A DNA stretch of 64,000 bases from Exophiala sp. HKRS030. Its lineage: Eukaryota; Ascomycota; Eurotiomycetes; Chaetothyriales; Herpotrichiellaceae. This document shows positions 60,185 through 64,000 of the stretch, piece after piece; position 1 is the first letter of the stretch; each line of letters opens with the position of its first letter. Location: the NCBI GenBank assembly GCA_023897205.1, contig JAHWDD010000001.1, forward strand, positions 868,001 through 932,000, read 5' to 3'. The notes beneath the pieces were generated by a model that made no database searches, had not been told where the DNA came from, and saw nothing but the letters and a program-made list of their open reading frames with translations. A program made the translations under genes and the position numbers.

Positions 60185-60197
60185 CGGGATTGTCCCG
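60185..60197. promoter_or_regulatory. CGG-N7-CCG inverted repeat in the decarboxylase/lactonase bidirectional promoter
   Basis: CGGGATTGTCCCG, a perfect CGGGA-N3-TCCCG palindrome, about mid-way between the two divergent start codons. A partial copy (GGGAATGATCCCG) lies near 60155, and TCCCGGGA overlaps its right half. Confidence 0.55.
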
Positions 60198-60420
60198 GGA
60201 TACTTCAAACATCAACATCTCTTCCCCGGCACATGTAAATTCTCCCCGGCCAAGCCCCCGTATTAGGGAACGGGAATACTGTGTGTGACGAAGCGGAGGC
60301 AATCTCATAATGTAGAATAAAAAGGGTGCGCAAGAAACCGTGCTTCCCTACTATAGTCGATATCGTCTTCGCTGACAGCAACTGAGTCTCTTTTGCGCTT
60401 TGGACCAGGCATTCAGCGCC

Positions 60421-61710
60421 ATGTCGAGACCAGTATACCGACCATGTCCGGACGGGACCAAGATGTGGGTCTGTAATGTCCTCGAAAGACTCGTTAAGCA
60501 TCTCAACTGACAATTCACATCAGTTGCTCAATCTCGGAACCATTGAGATCGATGCCAACTACGTTCTTGCTGGACACCCCAATGGTAGAATGCGATTCAT
60601 ATCCCCTGTCATTCATCTTATAACTCACATAAAAATGGCTCATTCAGCTGACCACAGCCACAGCGGGAAGCGCGAGCAATCCAAACCCGAAGCACGAGCG
60701 GATTGACCTCGTTCTAATTGCTGTTCTCATCGAACATCCTAAGGCAGGGCTGATTCTGTTCGAGACCGGCTGCCACGATGACATGAAAGAACAATGGGGC
60801 CCCGTGAGTACTGCCCTCCTTGATCTCTTGTCTCCCGCCATTCCCAGTGCTCACGTAAGGCCCACTTGACAGATGTACGATGTGTCTCCCCGCAAGAACT
60901 ACACTTCGCACAATACGCTCCCCGAACAAATTGCCGCCACGGGACACGATATCAAGGACGTTACGGCAGTCTTGATGGGCCATCTTCGTTAGAATTCACG
61001 TCTTCCAGCGAGTCTGCGTCACACTGACAGTGACCATATTACAGATGCGGACCATTCGGGGGGATTGATGCATTTCATCGACACCGATGTCCCCATCTAT
61101 GTGCATGATGAGGAACTCCACACTGCGCTGTGGTCACTTTTCACAAAGGTAGGTACCCGGAATGGTCTAGACGAGAACATCTAGATTCCAAGTGCGCTGA
61201 CACCATCCCGCAAAGGCCGATCGAGGTCCATACCAAGCGTCGTACTTGACACCACGACTCAACTGGCAAACCTTTGACGGCAAGGTGACGGAGATTTTCC
61301 AAGGGCTCTCGTTGCATCATTGCCCAGGGTCAGTTCAACCTCTCAATCCTGTGTCTTTGTCTCTTGGGTTAACATTATTTTCAGTCACACGGCAGGACTA
61401 TGCTGCTTGCAAGTTGACCTCAAAGACGCAGGTACCTTCATTTTCACAGGCGACCAGTTCCATGTCAAGGAGAATTATACCCTTCGGCAACCACAGGGCA
61501 AGTAATAGAGTCGTGTATCACAAAGCTTCTGGACATTTATTGACTGATCATACTTTACATGTAGGATTTCTGGGAAGAGATAGAACGACGTGGCTACAGT
61601 CATTGACCTATATCGAGAGGCTGGAAAGACTACTGGACGCTAAGATCGTCTATGGGCATGATTCTGAATGCTTTTATGAGATGAAACAATTGCCACAGTT
61701 CTATACGTGA
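60421..61710 (+). CDS. Metallo-beta-lactamase-fold lactonase
   Basis: Eight exons (60421-60468, 60524-60584, 60658-60803, 60873-60987, 61045-61148, 61216-61328, 61385-61497, 61565-61710) encode about 281 residues. The metal site is complete: HLHADHSGG (HxHxDH), PGHTAG, FTGD with the bridging Asp, and VYGHD. The arrangement, with IDLVLIAVLIEHPKAGLILF before the first motif and QPQGFLGRDRTTWLQSL after FTGD, is that of AiiA/AttM-like lactonases that open lactone rings. Intron 7 has a GC donor (GGCAAGT..TGTAG), needed to keep the frame. The third exon's acceptor has two in-frame choices. Ring opening of a lactone intermediate, or detoxification, is the likely role in the cluster. Confidence 0.88.
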
Positions 61711-62931
61711 GAAAGAAATGAACATGTCTTAGAGACCAGAGAGTAGGTGGATGGTTCTTGGACTGGGAAAGTCTCCTGTCAAGTTACAAGATATAGTCAT
61801 AACTATTATCGATCTAAACCTCCTCTCTTTTTTGATCCATTCGTGATGAAGGTTCCGACATGGTGGCCATCGTGCTCCGTCTCTTGCAGGAGTTTCGCTT
61901 CTAACTCAACCGGAGCTGTGATGGGCTTCTCGTCGGGCGTCTGCATGCCTTGATTCTCGACGAACAACATGCTGAGACAACACACAAACATGGATGGTCG
62001 ATTCTACGACGTCGCTATCGAGTAGTTCTTTGTCATGAATAAATAGGTCTAGAGGCCAATATGCAGATGCGATCTCAACGTGCTCCAATCAATAAGAAGG
62101 CTACTCCATACCTGGTGACCCATGACCGGTGAGGCGAGGTGAGCAAGGGCGGCATCACCCTGTTTCCTGATCGGGGTTGAAGGTGTGAGCTTGGCACAAA
62201 GCGGGCAGATGAGTTATTATATTATGACTGACCAAAGCAAAGGAGCCTAATTGCGTAGAATTCGTCAATAAATTATTGTCAGACTGTCATAGTTTTCTAA
62301 ATAGGACTGCCGCCTACCTGCGCCTGCGCTCAACTTTGACCACCGCATACTCGTATGTGCATCTTTGCATCTTCCCTTACATCATATAACTTCACAATCT
62401 GCATTCGCCCCTCGATCAATCGACTGCCTGCCTCCCGGACCAAGTGTTCCTGCTGTCTCTGCCGACGAAGTCACTCCCGACTTGGCCGTACCTGCCGTAC
62501 ACCTCCTCTGCTCGTCGAGACACCGCCTCACATCTTCAGCCGACGCCCAGCGTGCGCATTTGCTCAGCGCACACAGCTCCCGCCACGACGGACATCCCTC
62601 TCGTAAATCCGAAAGCAGTCTGTTGCCCAAGTGCCCCTTTCCCGGGCGTTTTCTCCTGTTGATTGGTTCCCGTCGTTTTGGTTTTGCTCATGCTTCGAGA
62701 TCCATCAACTCACACCTGATCGCAGTTGCATTCGCGGCAACTGACTTGTCCTCGTACTTTCCTCAAGAATACATCCGTCGCTCGAGATGTTTTCGGTTTT
62801 GTCTCTATCATATCAAGCTTGGGTAGCACATTCTGATATCAGCCGCACGCTGATATTAATGTGCTAAAGATTTATTTTCTTCTGTCTGTTTTCGTTTCTT
62901 TTCATACGAATGGCTTGTATGGCCATCCGGC
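61711..62931. other. Intergenic, end of cluster and F-box gene promoter
   Basis: Contains the lactonase 3' region and a C/T-rich promoter and leader (about 62300-62800) for the next gene. The open frames in the leader look like CT-rich noise. No gene seen. Confidence 0.5.
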
Positions 62932-64000
62932 ATGGATTTTACCACTTCGTCGCATCACAGAGATGCAAAACTTCCTGGGAAAAGGACATGGACTCCAGGA
63001 ACCCCTGATCGATCTGCGGGCAGTCCGTTATCTAAACCATTGTCAGGTGAACATGCATCGATCATCCAGACAAGTGATGATACTCTGCCCAGGAAGAAAA
63101 CCAAGCTCTCCTCTCCGCTGCCGGTGTCTTCTCCACCACGGCCGGGAGGCGAGTTGTCCCGCACTAGGCGGAAGGTGGAGGATTTACCGGACAAAATCTT
63201 GCGGCATATTTTCATGTTTCTTCATCCTGTCACCCTGGGGCGATTGATTCGTGTCAATCGCCGTTTCCATTCGTTGCTTGACCCCAGCGTCCCCTTGCAG
63301 GAAGACCTGGCTCCAACGAGCCAAATTGCATTGCAAAGTCAGGATAAAATTTGGGCTGCGTCCAGAAGACGGTTTCTGCCAGGCTTCCCAAAGCCCTTGG
63401 AGAAGTTGACAGAGTTGGACATGTGGCGACTCATTCGAGGCCGGTCATGCCAATTCTGTCATGCTGCATCCTCAAAAGAGCGATCGGAGACTTCAACATC
63501 TCCTTGGAGCGCCGGTCCCGGACCAGTGGATGTACGTACGATCTGGCCATTCCGCATAAGAAGTTGTGGCAGATGCTTAGAGAAACGAATTGTCAAGGTG
63601 AGCTGGTGGTAAATGTTGATACTGGGCACCACTGACCCCGTTAGGAAACGGAAGTACTGATCACAGGCTCCTCCGTCCTCCTACCTGCCTTGGCCTATGC
63701 TATATTGACTTCCTCATTGGACTATGTTCCCTCAACACTGCTCGAGCGAACAGCGCCGCCTTCTCATGTTCAGCTTACCAAGTACTATCTAAAAGCTCAT
63801 CTCGAAGAAATGCAAGCCGAGCGTGGTAACGTCCAGGCACTCGGGACTGCTGCCTTGGAAGAGTGGTACAAGGGGCTGGAAAGCTTGGGGAGAGATAAAC
63901 TTTTGGATGCTGCAAAATTAGAGCAATGGGAACTTCAAGGCGGTCCCTCGAAGATCGCCGTACCCGTAGCGGATAGTGCTTTCGATACTATCCAATCGAC
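62932..64000 (+). CDS. F-box-like protein (partial, runs off the window)
   Basis: Exon 1 (62932-63597) and exon 2 (63645 to the window end) are joined over a 47-nt intron (GTGAGC..GTTAG). The N-terminus is Ser/Pro/Lys-rich with a nuclear-signal-like PRKKTK. An F-box-like motif follows at about residues 82-118: VEDLPDKILRHIFMFL, then RLIRVNRRFHSLL. Next come a possible zinc-binding segment, CQFCHAASSKER and SCGRCLEKRI (two CxxC pairs), and a helical C-terminal part with YYLKAHLEEMQAERG. No stop is reached by base 64000. F-box proteins act as substrate receptors of SCF ubiquitin ligases; the target is unknown. Confidence 0.8.

Overview
This window is nuclear DNA from a filamentous ascomycete (Pezizomycotina). 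The evidence is protein-coding genes with short spliceosomal introns (mostly 44-140 nt, GT-AG, CTGAC/CTAAC-type branch points), pyrimidine-rich leaders and fungal-specific families: a Zn2Cys6 regulator, a DUF3295-like protein, G-gamma with a CCaaX end, arginine-specific mitochondrial carbamoyl-phosphate synthetase and Abp1. The class cannot be fixed from the sequence alone. Seventeen genes are called with reasonable confidence, most with exon boundaries worked out by keeping the frame open across GT..AG junctions.

Left part (0-22 kb): a G-protein gamma subunit, a Rdx/SelWTH-type thioredoxin-fold protein, an unrecognised 267-aa protein, a doubtful reading frame with three in-frame TGA codons, a gene-poor stretch, a DUF3295-like acidic protein, the COPII GTPase Sar1, the PP1 catalytic subunit and a leucine-rich-repeat protein. 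Middle (22-47.4 kb): another gene-poor stretch, a patatin-like lipase, a Yta7/ATAD2-type AAA-ATPase with bromodomain, a Yea4/SLC35B-type nucleotide-sugar transporter, the large subunit of arginine-specific carbamoyl-phosphate synthetase, and actin-binding protein Abp1.

The most striking item is inside the carbamoyl-phosphate synthetase gene. A 2,448-nt intron with good splice sites and branch point splits the conserved [10 protein letters not shown] segment. It holds a complete 381-codon ORF on the same strand, whose product joins a GIY-YIG nuclease-like domain (GIY 103-105, YIG 119-121, R133, candidate catalytic E185) to two C-terminal C2H2 zinc fingers. The ORF is bracketed by direct repeats that partly duplicate its own 5' end, and the intron also carries arrays of about 100 bp and of 7 bp. 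This looks like a homing-endonuclease-type selfish element living in a nuclear spliceosomal intron of an essential biosynthetic gene.

Right part (48-62 kb): a compact accessory cluster of cytochrome P450, MFS transporter, Zn2Cys6 regulator, zinc alcohol dehydrogenase, ACMSD-type amidohydrolase/decarboxylase and metallo-beta-lactamase-fold lactonase. The combination suggests uptake or export plus decarboxylation, hydroxylation, alcohol oxidation and ring or lactone opening of a small aromatic or lactone compound. CGG-N7-CCG inverted repeats, the classic Zn2Cys6 target shape, lie in the promoters of the transporter, the regulator itself, the dehydrogenase and the shared decarboxylase/lactonase promoter, with an N8 version before the P450, suggesting one regulon. 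The window ends inside an F-box-like gene.
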